Both the position numbers and the translations under genes were made by a program. This document shows positions 54,624 to 63,517 of a DNA stretch of 64,000 nucleotides, piece by piece; the first letter of the stretch is position 1; every line of letters starts with the position of its first letter. The notes under the pieces are model-generated. The model saw only the letters and a list, made by a program, of their open reading frames with translations, had not been told where the DNA came from and made no database searches. Source of the stretch: Actinomycetota bacterium (GTDB taxonomy: Bacteria; Actinomycetota; UBA4738; HRBIN12); NCBI GenBank assembly GCA_026003015.1, contig BPGL01000001.1, positions 549,353 to 613,352 of the forward strand, read 5' to 3'.

Positions 54624-55565
54624 GTGCGGGCCGCGCGCGTCCACCGCTTCGGGAACGGCGTCGTCGTCGAGGAGGCGCCCGAGCCGACCCCCGCCGAGGA
54701 CGAGGTCGTGGTCGAGGTGCTCGCCGCCGGCGTGAATCCCCTCGACGTGTGGGTGACGCAGGGCACCGTCGCGGGCGGCTCCCAGCCGCTGCCGTTCGTC
54801 CCCGGGAGCGAGGGGGTCGGACGGATCGACGGTCGCCTGGTCGTCCTGCGCGGCGCCGGGCTCGGGGTCATGCGCGACGGGACCTACGCCGAGCGCGTCG
54901 CCGTGCCCCGCGCCGCGCTCCTCGACCTCCCGGAGGGCGTCGACCCCCAGCAGGCGGCGGTCGTCCCGGTCGCGGGGGGGACGGCATGGGCGCTCGTCCA
55001 TCGGGTCGCCCAGATCACCCCGCAGGACCGGGCGCTCGTGCTCGGGGCGAGCGGTGGCGTCGGCACGCTGCTCCTCCAGCTCCTGCGCGCCCGGGGAGCC
55101 ACCGCGTGGGGACAGACCGGCAACCCGGCCAAGGTCGCCTTCGTGGAAGCCCAGGGCGCCGAGCGCGTCGTGCTCGCCGGTCCGGGCGAGCTCGCGGCCG
55201 CCGCGCGGGAGCTGCAGCCGACCGTCGTGTTCGACGCGCTGGGCGACGGCTTCACGAAGGCGGCGATCGAGGTGCTCGAGCCGGGCGGTCGGCTCGTCCT
55301 GTACGGCGTCTCGGCCGGGGCGACCCAGGAGCTCGACCTGCGCAGGCTCTACCGGGGGTCGATCTCGATCCTCACCTACAGCGGCACCACGGCCCCCGCG
55401 GACCGCCTGGTCGAGGCGACGCGCGCCGCGCTCGACGAGGTCGCCGCGGGCCGGCTCCGGGTGCCGATCGACGAGGTCCTGCCGCTCGAGGCGGCCCCCG
55501 AGGCGCACCGACGGATCCTGGAGCGCCTCGTGCGGGGCAAGCTCGTCCTTCAGATCGCGCCTTAG
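54624..55565 (+). CDS. Zinc-independent NADPH:quinone oxidoreductase (MDR family)
   Basis: The 313-aa protein has the GroES-like N-domain (VHRFGNGVVVEEAPEP and VLAAGVNPLDVWVTQG) and a nucleotide-binding domain with VLGASGGVGTLLLQLLRARGA. The zinc ligands of alcohol dehydrogenases are absent, as in quinone oxidoreductases. The C-terminal part has GRLVLYGVSAGATQELDL. It is divergent from the LLM gene and convergent with the ROK kinase gene, whose stop overlaps its own. Physiological substrate unknown. Confidence 0.88.
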   Translation: MRAARVHRFGNGVVVEEAPEPTPAEDEVVVEVLAAGVNPLDVWVTQGTVAGGSQPLPFVPGSEGVGRIDGRLVVLRGAGLGVMRDGTYAERVAVPRAALLDLPEGVDPQQAAVVPVAGGTAWALVHRVAQITPQDRALVLGASGGVGTLLLQLLRARGATAWGQTGNPAKVAFVEAQGAERVVLAGPGELAAAARELQPTVVFDALGDGFTKAAIEVLEPGGRLVLYGVSAGATQELDLRRLYRGSISILTYSGTTAPADRLVEATRAALDEVAAGRLRVPIDEVLPLEAAPEAHRRILERLVRGKLVLQIAP

Positions 55566-56507
55566 AGGAGCTCGTCGAGCGCGAGGATCGCCGCGCCGAC
55601 GGCGGAGGCGTCGGTCCCGAGGTCGGAGGCGACGAGCGGCACCTCGGGGCGCCGGTCGACCGCCTCGAGGGCGCGTCGGAAGGCCGCGCGCGCCGGGGCG
55701 AGCAGCAGATCCCCGGCCTCCGACGCACCGCCCCCCGATCGTCACGACCTCGACGTCCATGACGTTCACGAGACCGGCGATCCCCTCGCCCAGGCGGTGG
55801 CCGACCTCCACCAAGATCCCCTGCGCGGCGGCGTCCCCGCGGCGGGCGGCCTCGGTCACGAGCTCGCCGGTCACCCGGTCGGGGTCGCCACCCGCGAGCT
55901 CGACGAGCAGCGAGTGCGGGTGGCGGCGCACGGCGGCTCGACCGGCGCGCGCGATGGCCGCGCCGCTCGCGACCTGCTCCCAGCACCCCCGGTTGCCGCA
56001 CCCGCAACGTGGTCCGCCCGGCTCGACGATCACGTGGCCGACCTCGGCGGCGAACCCGTGCGCGCCGCGGTACAGGCGGCCGTCGAGCACGAGCCCGCCG
56101 CCGATCCCCGTGCCGACGCCGACGTGCAGGACGTAGCGATACCCCCTCGCGGCTCCCACCCGGTACTCCCCCCAGACCGCGGCCGTGTTGTCGTTCTCAG
56201 CGAGCGTCGGCAACCCCAGCGCCGAGCGGACCGGCTCGACGAGGGCCGCATCGCGCCAGGCCAGGTTGGGCGCGAACCGGAGCGTCCCGCTCGGATGCTC
56301 CACCATGCCCGCGGCCGAGATCCCCACCGCGGCGACGCGCTCCTCGTACACGGCGCGGGCGGCCGCGACCATCTCGCGGACGATCGCGTCCTCGTCGGCG
56401 GCCGGCGTCGGCCGCACGTCGCGCGCGAGCACCCGTCCGGAGGCGTCGACCCGTAGCGCCGCGGTCTTCGTGCCCCCGACGTCGATCCCGATCGCCGTGG
56501 GGCTCAT
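55562..56507 (-). CDS. glkA: ROK-family glucokinase (one frame break)
   Basis: ROK glucokinases phosphorylate glucose with ATP and in streptomycetes also take part in carbon repression. The restored 314-aa protein has IGIDVGGTKTAAL (phosphate loop), AENDNTAAVWGE, HVGVGTGIGGGLVLDG, GFAAEVGHV and the ROK zinc motif CGCGNRGCWEQVASG. The frame breaks at the C6 run 55731-55736; removing one base gives TIGGGASEAGDLLL and a normal end at TAA 55562-55564. It overlaps the upstream gene (ATGA) and ends the ArsA operon. Confidence 0.9.
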
Positions 56508-56797
56508 CCCACCTCGATCTTCTCGAGACCGCCGCGGGAGCCGCGCTTGGCGCCCTTGACCTCGTCGGCCCGAGCGTCGACGACGGCGCGCAGGGCGAGG
56601 AACAGCTCCGAGCCGGCCCGCAGCAGGTGCTCGACGGCCTCCGGGCGGATCGGCTGGAGCGCCGAGACGGCCAGGCACACGGGGCACCAGGCGACCGGAC
56701 AGCCGCTCGGCACCTCGAGGCCTTCCGAGACGCGCTCGGCGGGCGGCGGCTCGGTCGCGGGTTCGGTGCGGGCGCGTCGCTTCGCGGCGTCGGACAC
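56504..56797 (-). CDS. Conserved hypothetical protein next to ArsA and glucokinase
   Basis: The 97-aa protein has a disordered, charged N-terminus, a CPVAWCPVC cysteine motif (about 33-41), a helix PEAVEHLLRAGSELFLALRAVVDARA and a basic end. Small proteins of this type occur between ROK glucokinase and ArsA genes in other Actinomycetota. The Cys pairs may bind a metal. Function unknown. Confidence 0.78.
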   Translation of the reverse strand: MSDAAKRRARTEPATEPPPAERVSEGLEVPSGCPVAWCPVCLAVSALQPIRPEAVEHLLRAGSELFLALRAVVDARADEVKGAKRGSRGGLEKIEVG

Positions 56798-56825
56798 GGT
56801 TCCTCCTCCTGTCGAAGGTCGTGGG

Positions 56826-57995
56826 TCAGGGTCGCTGCCCGAAGGAGATCTCGAGACGATCCTGCTCGACCGTGGCTCCGAGCACGGCCAGGCGCTTGAG
56901 GGTCTGCGGCAGGATCAGGTTCCGCTTGTACGGCCCGATCCGCACGTAGAGCTCGTCGGCCCGGCGGTGCACGTTGATCTCGTCGCGCGAGACGAAGGGC
57001 AGCCGCATCATGAGCACGTAGCCGCCCGCCCGTCGACGCACCCGGATCGGATCGTCGCGGTACAGGACGGCCGTCGCGTCGCGCGACCCGTAGATCTCGT
57101 CCGCCATCTCCTCGAGGAGCCGCACGCCGACCATCTCGCGATCGAACAGTCGCGCCTGCAGGATCGGCACGGGCTCGAACGACTCGTGGACCGTGGCGAG
57201 GTGCTCGGCCTGGATGTCCTTCCACTTGCCGAAGTACGGGTCCGTCACGTCGGGGGGGATGATCCGGTTCACGATCACCGCGTCGACGCGGTAGCCGAAG
57301 AGCCCGAGGTAGGTGTAGGTCCGGCGGGCTTCCGCGATCACCATCTTCTCGGGGTTCACGACGAGCCGCACGCTCGACGTGCGCTCGTCGGTGAGGATCG
57401 CCTTCACCGCCTCGAGGTTGCGGTGGAGCCGTTCGACCGCCGCGAACACCGCGTCCCCCGCGATCGGGAGGGTCGTGGTGCGGGTCAGGATCGGCCGCAC
57501 CGCACGCACGGCGCGACGCTGCACCGGGAAGATCCGATCGATGTACCAGTTCATGATCTCAGGGAGCGACAGCAGCCGTAGGGTCTCCGCGGTCGGCGCG
57601 CAGTCGACCACGAGCAGGTCGTAGCGGCCGCTCTCGACGTGGTGCTTGACATCGATCAGCGCGAAGATCTCGTCCAGGCCGGGGATCACCGTGAGCTCCT
57701 CCGCCTGGATCGTCTCGGTCCCCGCCCAGTTCATCACCTGGACGAAGTAGTCCTGGATCTCACGCCAGTTCTCCTCAAGCCGCTCCTGAGCGTCGATCTG
57801 CTGGGCCCACAGGTTCGGCGCGATCTCGGTCGGGCCCGAGCCGATCGGCACCTCGAAGGAATCGGCGAGGGAGTGCGCGGGGTCGGTCGACATCACGAGG
57901 GTCCGCCGGCCGACCCGGGCGCCGCGGACCGCCGTGGCCGCGGCCACGGTCGTCTTGCCGACGCCCCCCTTGCCGGTGAACAGGATGACCCGCAC
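56826..57995 (-). CDS. ArsA/GET3-family ATPase
   Basis: The 389-aa protein has the deviant Walker A GKGGVGKTTVAAATAV, STDPAHSLADSF, VVDCAPTAETLRLLSLPE and a C-terminal alpha-crystallin/HSP20-like domain (VLMMRLPFVSRDEINVHRRADELYVRIG). This is the single-ATPase bacterial form, without arsenic genes around it, so it is unlikely to be an arsenite pump subunit; a role in protein targeting or handling is possible. A TAGGCT -10 ends 6 nt before the GTG. Confidence 0.9.
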   Translation of the reverse strand: MRVILFTGKGGVGKTTVAAATAVRGARVGRRTLVMSTDPAHSLADSFEVPIGSGPTEIAPNLWAQQIDAQERLEENWREIQDYFVQVMNWAGTETIQAEELTVIPGLDEIFALIDVKHHVESGRYDLLVVDCAPTAETLRLLSLPEIMNWYIDRIFPVQRRAVRAVRPILTRTTTLPIAGDAVFAAVERLHRNLEAVKAILTDERTSSVRLVVNPEKMVIAEARRTYTYLGLFGYRVDAVIVNRIIPPDVTDPYFGKWKDIQAEHLATVHESFEPVPILQARLFDREMVGVRLLEEMADEIYGSRDATAVLYRDDPIRVRRRAGGYVLMMRLPFVSRDEINVHRRADELYVRIGPYKRNLILPQTLKRLAVLGATVEQDRLEISFGQRP

Positions 57996-58001
57996 CCCAC
58001 C

Positions 58002-58007
58002 AGCCTA
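58002..58007 (-). promoter_or_regulatory. Leaderless -10 (TAGGCT) of the ArsA gene
   Basis: TAGGCT on the minus strand is followed by 6 nt and the GTG at 57995. Confidence 0.5.
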
Positions 58008-58019
58008 CGGGAGCGGGGC

Positions 58020-58460
58020 TCAGCCTCGCTCGACGCGGCGCTTCAGTCGTTCCAGCGCGTTCTCGATCACGCGCCGAGCTCCCTCCGTCCGCACGAACGC
58101 GGGCACGAGCGGGCCGAGGTCAACGCCGAGCCGGTACGTGACCTTGGTCCGGCGTTCGTCGAGCTCGTCGAGCAGGTACTCGCCCCGGATCTCACGGATC
58201 GCGCCCCGCGCCTCGGTCGAGACCCACGACACCGCGGTGTCGCCCGGTGCGTACTGGTAGCGGAGCGTGTAGCTGGCGGTCCCGAGCACGGGGACGTCGA
58301 CCTCGAACGCGACCTCGGTGGCGCGCCCCCCGACGCCCCGTTCGCGCACCTCCACGCGCCGGACGTCGGCCCACTCGGGGTAGGACTCGACGTCCTCGAT
58401 CACCTCCATCACGTCGACGAGCGGCGCCTCGATCTCGATCGAGCCTTCGGCGTGGTCCAT
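58020..58460 (-). CDS. SRPBCC (polyketide cyclase/START-like) protein
   Basis: The 146-aa protein has the helix-grip start GSIEIEAPLVDVMEVIEDVESYPEWADVRRVEV and a C-terminal helix with EGARRVIENALERLKRRVERG. SRPBCC folds bind lipids or other hydrophobic ligands. Genes of this type accompany ArsA and glucokinase genes in Actinomycetota. Ligand unknown. A TAGGAT lies 8 nt before the ATG but overlaps the previous stop codon, so it may not be a promoter. Confidence 0.85.
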   Translation of the reverse strand: MDHAEGSIEIEAPLVDVMEVIEDVESYPEWADVRRVEVRERGVGGRATEVAFEVDVPVLGTASYTLRYQYAPGDTAVSWVSTEARGAIREIRGEYLLDELDERRTKVTYRLGVDLGPLVPAFVRTEGARRVIENALERLKRRVERG

Positions 58461-58471
58461 GGATCGGCATC

Positions 58472-59152
58472 CTAGCCGCCGACCGCGACCGCCTGGGGGC
58501 TCGAGGTCGCCCCACGACCGGCGCTCACGGCCGCGAACGCGAACGCGATGACCGAGCCCATGATCACCGCCGCGAGCACCCACAGCAGCACGCGCGACGA
58601 CACGAGGAGCTCGCCACCCGACGCGAGGCGGTGCGCCTCGATCGCCGAGCCGGCGTAGACCACGAGGCTCGTGAGCAGGAACAGGACGAACACCGCGCCG
58701 GTCGGCCCGGCGCGGGCGCCGCCGACGCCGAGAACGAGCGCCATCCCGAAGGTCACCGCGAACAGCACGCCCCGAGCGAGCCCGTCGAGGGGGCGGCCGA
58801 CGAGCCGGTGGCCGAGCCCGGGGAACACGAGGGACCAGGTGAGCGCCTGCCGCGGCGCCACGGCGGTCGGCTCGGCCCCGGTCTGCATCGCGCGGGCGAA
58901 CGGCGTGCCGCAGGTCGCGCACGCCTCGAGCTCGATCGCGTTGGCCCCACCGCAGACCGGACAGGGCCAGGCGGGCTCCCGACGCTCGACCGGTGCGGGC
59001 TCGGACGGCCCTGCGTCGGGCGGGGGGGAAGGGGGCTCGGATGCCCCCAGCGGCTCGTAGCACTGACCGCACCAGGCGGCGTCGGCCGCGACGAGCGCCC
59101 CGCAACGTGGGCACCGCGGCTCCGACGATCGATCCGAGCCCGCGCCCGCCAT
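58472..59152 (-). CDS. Double zinc-ribbon membrane protein
   Basis: The 226-aa protein has two N-terminal zinc ribbons (CPRCGALVAADAAWCGQC and CPVCGGANAIELEACATCG) separated by a Pro/Glu-rich linker, then about four membrane segments (from residue 120) with LTWSLVFPGLGHRLVGRPLDGLARGVLF. The start ATG at 59152 leads directly into the first ribbon. It lies 11 bp before the SRPBCC gene in the same direction. Function unknown. Confidence 0.8.
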   Translation of the reverse strand: MAGAGSDRSSEPRCPRCGALVAADAAWCGQCYEPLGASEPPSPPPDAGPSEPAPVERREPAWPCPVCGGANAIELEACATCGTPFARAMQTGAEPTAVAPRQALTWSLVFPGLGHRLVGRPLDGLARGVLFAVTFGMALVLGVGGARAGPTGAVFVLFLLTSLVVYAGSAIEAHRLASGGELLVSSRVLLWVLAAVIMGSVIAFAFAAVSAGRGATSSPQAVAVGG

Positions 59153-59340
59153 GGCGGGAGCGTACCGCCCCCCGGCTGCGGGGCTCGCCAGGTCCCCGAG
59201 CGCCGCCCCTAGCCCGTTCGGACCACCCGTATCCCACCGACGGGCTACGGGGGGATGCGTGCTTCTGACCCCTTCCACCGGGTCCGGGCGCTCTGCTATG
59301 AATCGTGGCCAACAGGATCCGACCGCGCGAGGGGGGATCG

Positions 59341-59619
59341 GTGAGGATCGAGCGGTACCCGGACGTCGACCTGGACCGACTGCCGACCGACCCTCGACCC
59401 CCCGACCGCTGGCAGGATCGCGCCGCGTGCTTCGGCGTCGACCCGAACGTCTTCTTCCCCGTCTCCGAGGAGGACGCCGCCCCGGCGCTCGCCTTCTGTG
59501 CGGTCTGTCGGATCCGCGAGGAGTGCCTCGCCTGGGCCCTGCGCAACGGCGAGCGCTACGGCGTGTGGGGCGGCCTCACCGAACAGCAGCGCCGCCGCCT
59601 CCAGCGTCGCGTCGCCTGA
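59341..59619 (+). CDS. WhiB-family iron-sulfur transcriptional regulator
   Basis: Wbl proteins bind a [4Fe-4S] cluster and partner with the primary sigma factor; they are specific to Actinomycetota and their phages. The 92-aa protein has the four ligands C30, C53, C56 and C62 (RAACFG and FCAVCRIREECLAWA) and the turn GVWGGLTEQQRRRLQRR. The GTG at 59341 is chosen because GAGGGGGG precedes it; a possible -10 TATGAA lies at 59297-59302. Which Wbl subfamily it belongs to is not clear. Confidence 0.92.
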   Translation: MRIERYPDVDLDRLPTDPRPPDRWQDRAACFGVDPNVFFPVSEEDAAPALAFCAVCRIREECLAWALRNGERYGVWGGLTEQQRRRLQRRVA

Positions 59620-59645
59620 GGGACCGGCTGGCTCCGAGCCGCGGC

Positions 59646-59651
59646 TAGACT
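59646..59651 (+). promoter_or_regulatory. Leaderless -10 (TAGACT) of the thiolase gene
   Basis: TAGACT ends 6 nt before the GTG at 59658. Confidence 0.5.
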
Positions 59652-59657
59652 GGCCGC

Positions 59658-60833
59658 GTGGAGACCGCCGTGATCCTCGACGGGGCCCGGACCCCCATCG
59701 GGCGGTTCCTCGGCTCGTTCGCCGATACCCCCGCCGTCGACCTCGGGGTCGTGGCCGCCCGCGAGGCGATGCGCCGAGCCGAGGTCCCCCCCGAGCGGAT
59801 CGAGCAGACGATCATCGGCCATGCGCGCCAGGCGGGCAACGGCCCGAACACCGGGCGGCAGGTGAGCGTGCGCGCGGGGGTCCCCAAGGAGGTCAGCGCC
59901 TTCAACGTCAACATCGCGTGCGGCTCGGGGATGAAGGCGGTGCAGCTCGCGGCCCAGCAGATCGCGCTCGGCGACAGCGACGTCGTGCTCGCCGGCGGGA
60001 TCGAGAACATGACCCGCGTGCCGTTCCTGCTCCCGGAGCTGCGGCGGGGCCGTCGCCTGGGTAACAGCGAGGCGGTGGACGCGATGTACCGGGACGGCCT
60101 GCTCGACCCGCTGTGCGGGCTCGTGATGGGCGAGACCGCCGAGAACCTCGTCGACCTCTACGGGATCTCACGCGAGGAGCAGGACCTGTTCGCGCTCGAG
60201 TCCCAGCGGAAGGCGGCCGAGGGCGCCGATCGGCGGGCACGGGAGATCGTCCCCGTCGACACGACCCTCGACGGTCGCCCGATCAGGGTCGCGGCGGACG
60301 AGCACCCCAGGCCGGACACGACGCTCGAGCAGCTCGCCGCGCTCCCGCCCGTGTTCCGCGAGGACGGGTCCGTCACAGCCGGCAACTCGAGCGGGATCAC
60401 CGACGGCGCGTGCGCCCTGGTGCTGATGCGGGAATCCCTGGCGCGGGCCGAGGGACGCACCCCGCTGGCGAGGATCGTCGGCTGGTCGTGGGCAGGGGTC
60501 CCCCCCGAGATCATGGGGATCGGGCCGGTGCCCGCGACCCAGCGGGTGCTGGAGCGTACCGGCCTGTCCCTGTCGGACATCGACGTGATCGAGATCAACG
60601 AGGCGTTCGCGGCGCAGGTGATCGCCTGCGAGCGAGAGCTCAAGTTCGACCGCGACCGGCTGAACCCGCGCGGCGGCGGGATCTCCCTCGGGCACCCGAT
60701 CGGGATGAGCGGGGCCAGGATCGTCCTGTCGCTCGCCTACGAGCTACGCGATCGGGATGCGACGCTCGGCCTCGCGACGCTGTGCATCAGCGGAGGGCAG
60801 GGGCTGGCCGTGGTGCTCGAGCGGGTCGGCTGA
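59658..60833 (+). CDS. Acetyl-CoA acetyltransferase (thiolase)
   Basis: Thiolases condense or cleave acyl-CoA units. The 391-aa protein has the nucleophilic Cys in NVNIACGSGMKAV (C88), IENMTRVPFLLP, EINEAFAAQVIACE, the His motif ISLGHPIGMSGARI and the second Cys in TLCISGGQG. Length and motifs fit biosynthetic-type (class II) acetyl-CoA acetyltransferase, though degradative thiolases cannot be excluded. It stands alone after whiB. Confidence 0.92.
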   Translation: METAVILDGARTPIGRFLGSFADTPAVDLGVVAAREAMRRAEVPPERIEQTIIGHARQAGNGPNTGRQVSVRAGVPKEVSAFNVNIACGSGMKAVQLAAQQIALGDSDVVLAGGIENMTRVPFLLPELRRGRRLGNSEAVDAMYRDGLLDPLCGLVMGETAENLVDLYGISREEQDLFALESQRKAAEGADRRAREIVPVDTTLDGRPIRVAADEHPRPDTTLEQLAALPPVFREDGSVTAGNSSGITDGACALVLMRESLARAEGRTPLARIVGWSWAGVPPEIMGIGPVPATQRVLERTGLSLSDIDVIEINEAFAAQVIACERELKFDRDRLNPRGGGISLGHPIGMSGARIVLSLAYELRDRDATLGLATLCISGGQGLAVVLERVG

Positions 60834-60837
60834 GGGC

Positions 60838-60945
60838 TCAGGACGACGCCCAAACGACCAGTCCGGCGACGATCACGATCGCGGCGAGCAGCATCAGCAC
60901 GTCCCCGATCCGAACCCGCCCCGGCCGCATCGCGTTGAACCCCAT
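60838..60945 (-). CDS. Small single-pass membrane protein (35 aa)
   Basis: The ORF starts at ATG 60945, two bases after the stop of the gene upstream, and ends at TGA 60838-60840. The product is GFNAMRPGRVRIGDV, a hydrophobic helix (LMLLAAIVIVAGLVVWA) and SS. Tight spacing at the end of a three-gene operon and a clean amphipathic-plus-helix layout favour a real gene. No family recognised. Confidence 0.5.
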   Translation of the reverse strand: MGFNAMRPGRVRIGDVLMLLAAIVIVAGLVVWASS

Positions 60946-60947
60946 CG

Positions 60948-61235
60948 TCACGCTCGCTCGACGACCCGGCCGCGCAGCCTCGCCAGGTGCTCGCGCAGCT
61001 CCCCGAGGACGCTGTCCTCGTCCAGCTCGAACGCCGGCGCCAGATCCGCGATCGCCGCCAGCGCCCGCTCGAGCTCGGTGCCCGCCACCTCGGCGGCACG
61101 GAGCGACTCGACGAGGACGGCCGCGTAGTCGCTGCTGAACGGCTCCCCGTCCCAGGGGCAGGCCCCGCCGCCCCCGATCACCTGTTCGACCAGGAACGGG
61201 CGGCCGTCGCGCTTGCAGGTACCGCTGATCTTCAC
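60948..61235 (-). CDS. Hypothetical protein with Cys motifs
   Basis: The 95-aa protein begins [32 protein letters not shown], with two Cys in a zinc-finger-like setting, then a helical region (VESLRAAEVAGTELERALAAIADL) and a basic C-terminus. The GTG at 61235 overlaps the receiver-gene stop (GTGA). I do not recognise the family; the upstream receiver-like protein suggests a signalling link. Confidence 0.65.
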   Translation of the reverse strand: MKISGTCKRDGRPFLVEQVIGGGGACPWDGEPFSSDYAAVLVESLRAAEVAGTELERALAAIADLAPAFELDEDSVLGELREHLARLRGRVVERA

Positions 61236-61618
61236 GCGCTCTCCTTCTCGGTCACGAGGTCCAGCAGACGGTCGGCGACGTCGAACGGGTCGACCGGCTT
61301 GACGAACCAGGCGTCGGCGCCCGACCAGCGCGCGAGCCACGCGTCGTGCTTGCGCTCGAGCAGCACGACGATCACACCCGTGTAGGGGTCGGGATCGTCG
61401 CGTAGCTCGCGGGCGAGCGCGAAGGCTCCGGCCCGCGAGGCGATCTCGTCGGCGACGATGACGTCCGGTCGTTCCCGCAGCGCGACGCGGATCCCGGTCT
61501 CGCCGTCCTCGGCGATCCGGAACCGCAGCGGCTCGGCCAGGCGGCGCTCGATCGAGCGCACCGTGAGGGCCATGAGCTCGCGCGAGACCGGGTCCGGCGA
61601 GACGAGCAGGACGTCCAT
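61232..61618 (-). CDS. Response-regulator receiver-like protein (degenerate)
   Basis: The 128-aa protein is a single receiver-fold domain: [32 protein letters not shown] with the Asp at the phosphoacceptor position, and [14 protein letters not shown] with the conserved Lys. The first acidic pair is reduced to SPD and the usual Thr/Ser position reads VVLLER, so phosphorylation is uncertain. No output domain and no histidine kinase nearby. It leads a small operon with two hypothetical genes. Confidence 0.75.
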   Translation of the reverse strand: MDVLLVSPDPVSRELMALTVRSIERRLAEPLRFRIAEDGETGIRVALRERPDVIVADEIASRAGAFALARELRDDPDPYTGVIVVLLERKHDAWLARWSGADAWFVKPVDPFDVADRLLDLVTEKESA

Positions 61619-61660
61619 GCGGGCGGCATGCTACTACGGGGTCGGACGCCGCCGGCCCGG

Positions 61661-61666
61661 TAGGCT
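61661..61666 (+). promoter_or_regulatory. Leaderless -10 (TAGGCT) of the cysteine desulfurase gene
   Basis: TAGGCT ends 7 nt before the GTG at 61674. Confidence 0.5.
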
Positions 61667-61673
61667 GCCAGGC

Positions 61674-62828
61674 GTGGTCTACCTCGACGCTGCGTCCTCG
61701 ATGCCCCTCGCGCCCGCGGCCCGAGAAGCGCTCCTGGGGGCCCTGGACCTGTTCGGCGATCCGACCCAGCTCCACGAGCCCGGCCGGGCCGCCAGGCGGG
61801 CGCTCGACGAAGCGCGCACGCTCGTCGCCGAGGCGCTCGGCGCCCACCCCGACGAGGTGGTGTTCACCTCCAGCGGCACGGAGTCGGTCTGCCTCGGGAT
61901 CTGGGGGGCGGCGCGCGCCCGCCGCCACCGTGGCGACCGGGTGGTGGTCGGCGCGCTCGAGCATCCGAGCGTGGGGGGCGCCTGCCGGGTGCTCGAGGCC
62001 GAGGGCTTCTCCACCGAGATCGTGCCGGCCGACCGCGACGGCCGCGTCGACCTCGACCGGTTCGCCGAGGCGGTCCGTCGCCCGGGGACGGTCCTGGCGA
62101 GCCTGCAGCACGCGAACCACGAGATCGGGACGATCCAACAGGTCGCGGAGGCCGCGCGGGTCGCCCACGAGGCCGGGGTGGCGTTCCACACCGACGCCGG
62201 GCAGACGGTCGGCCGCCTCCCGGTCCGCGTCGACGATCTGGAGGTCGACCTGCTCTCGCTCTCAGGGCACAAGCTCGGAGGGCCGGCCGGCTCCGGAGCG
62301 CTGTACGTCCGACGGGGCGTGGAGGTCGCCGCCTGGCCCTGCGGGGACGAGCGAGAGCGTCGTCGGCGCGCCGGCATGGAGAACGGTCCGGCGATCGTCG
62401 CGATGGCCGCCGCGTTGCGGGCGGCGATCGGGACGATGGCCGACGAGGCCGCCCGCCTGTGGGCGATCACCGCCGAGCTCCGCGGCGCGATCGAGGCGAT
62501 CGAGGGCGCGCGGGTCTTCGGCCACCCGACGCAGCGGGTTCCTCACCTCGTCGGCTTCTCGATCGCCGGGATCGACCCGGTGACCCTGGCCATCTCGCTC
62601 GACGACCGGGGTTTCCAGATCGGCTCCGGCTCCCCCTGCACGGGGCGGCCCGAGGATCCCTCCCCGGTGCTCGAACGGATCGGGCACCCGGGGACACCGG
62701 GCTTCCGCGTCGGGCTGGGACCGACGACGACCGAGGCCGAGGTGCGGGCCTTCGCCGGGGAGCTCGCCGCGCTCGTGGCGGACCTGCGGCGCGTGGACGG
62801 CGAACCGGCGGCCGGCGACGGCGCCTAG
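61674..62828 (+). CDS. Cysteine desulfurase (NifS/IscS-like class V aminotransferase)
   Basis: Cysteine desulfurases supply sulfur for Fe-S clusters, thiolated tRNA and molybdenum cofactor. The 384-aa protein has [49 protein letters not shown], the PLP lysine in SGHKLGGP (K200) and the active-site Cys in GSGSPCTG (C322). It could be a sulfur donor for FdhD, but it is 16 kb away with no direct link. It ends just before an IS481-family end. Confidence 0.9.
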   Translation: MVYLDAASSMPLAPAAREALLGALDLFGDPTQLHEPGRAARRALDEARTLVAEALGAHPDEVVFTSSGTESVCLGIWGAARARRHRGDRVVVGALEHPSVGGACRVLEAEGFSTEIVPADRDGRVDLDRFAEAVRRPGTVLASLQHANHEIGTIQQVAEAARVAHEAGVAFHTDAGQTVGRLPVRVDDLEVDLLSLSGHKLGGPAGSGALYVRRGVEVAAWPCGDERERRRRAGMENGPAIVAMAAALRAAIGTMADEAARLWAITAELRGAIEAIEGARVFGHPTQRVPHLVGFSIAGIDPVTLAISLDDRGFQIGSGSPCTGRPEDPSPVLERIGHPGTPGFRVGLGPTTTEAEVRAFAGELAALVADLRRVDGEPAAGDGA

Positions 62829-62829
62829 G

Positions 62830-63451
62830 TGTTCTGCTCGATGAGGTTGGTGACACGACAGGCGGGGCGTTGACCTAGGAGAGCCTCCCCGCGTCCGAAG
62901 ATGTGTGGCGTCAGAACCGCACCCGGACGAGAAGGAGGCTCTCGTGGTCCACAGTAACGCCCCGCTCACCCCCGAGGGACGTCGGCGCCTGTGCGAGCGC
63001 GTCGATGGAGGTCGCCCGATCTCCCACGTGGCGGCGCAGGCGGGCATCGCCCGCCAAACGCTCGGCCGCTGGTACGCGCGCTGGGTCAGCGAGGGCTACG
63101 ACGGGCTCCTGGACCGCTCCAGCCGCCCGCTGCGCTGCCCGAGCCGGACCCCGGCCCACATCGAGGACCGGTCGAGGCGCTTCGCCGCGAGCTCAAGGTT
63201 CGGCCCGGTCCAGCTCGCTGCCCGGCTCGCCGAGGAGGGGATCTGCCTTGCGGTCTGCACCGTCTGGCGGATCCTGGTGCGCCGCGGGATCTCGAGGCTT
63301 CGCGACCTGGACATCTCGGGTGCGGACCTGCGCGAGCCGGGGGTGCGCTACGAGTGGGCCAGGCCCGGGGACATGGTCCACGTCGACGTCAAGAAGCTCG
63401 GGCGCATCCCCGCAGGCGGCGGCCACCGCATCCACGGGCGGGCCTCCGGAC
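62830..63451 (+). mobile_element. IS481-family element, left part only (interrupted by IS3 element)
   Basis: The sequence from TGTTCTGCTCGATGAGG (62830), one base after the desulfurase stop, looks like an IS481-type left end with TGT. Transposase coding begins at 62944. The element is cut at about 63445-63452, where the IS3-family sequence starts. The right part lies outside or is lost. End positions are estimates. Confidence 0.65.
62944..63451 (+). pseudogene. IS481-family transposase, truncated
   Basis: The ORF has an N-terminal HTH with [21 protein letters not shown] and [22 protein letters not shown], then [31 protein letters not shown] and the start of the DDE domain, [13 protein letters not shown] (first Asp). 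AGAAGGAGG precedes the GTG at 62944. About 35 nt near 63165-63205 read in a shifted frame: the alternative frame gives [10 protein letters not shown], as expected for the family, implying two compensating indels. The DDE domain is cut off, so the gene is not functional as seen. Confidence 0.75.
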
Positions 63452-63517
63452 TGGAGTTACCCCGCTTCGGTGGACACCGATAGGCTTGGGGCCACGGCCC
63501 CGGGAAGGAGTCCACGC

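Noticed and set aside
58469-58474. Leaderless -10 (TAGGAT) for the SRPBCC gene
   Set aside because: The hexamer contains the stop codon of the preceding co-oriented gene only 11 bp away, so its presence may be coincidental.
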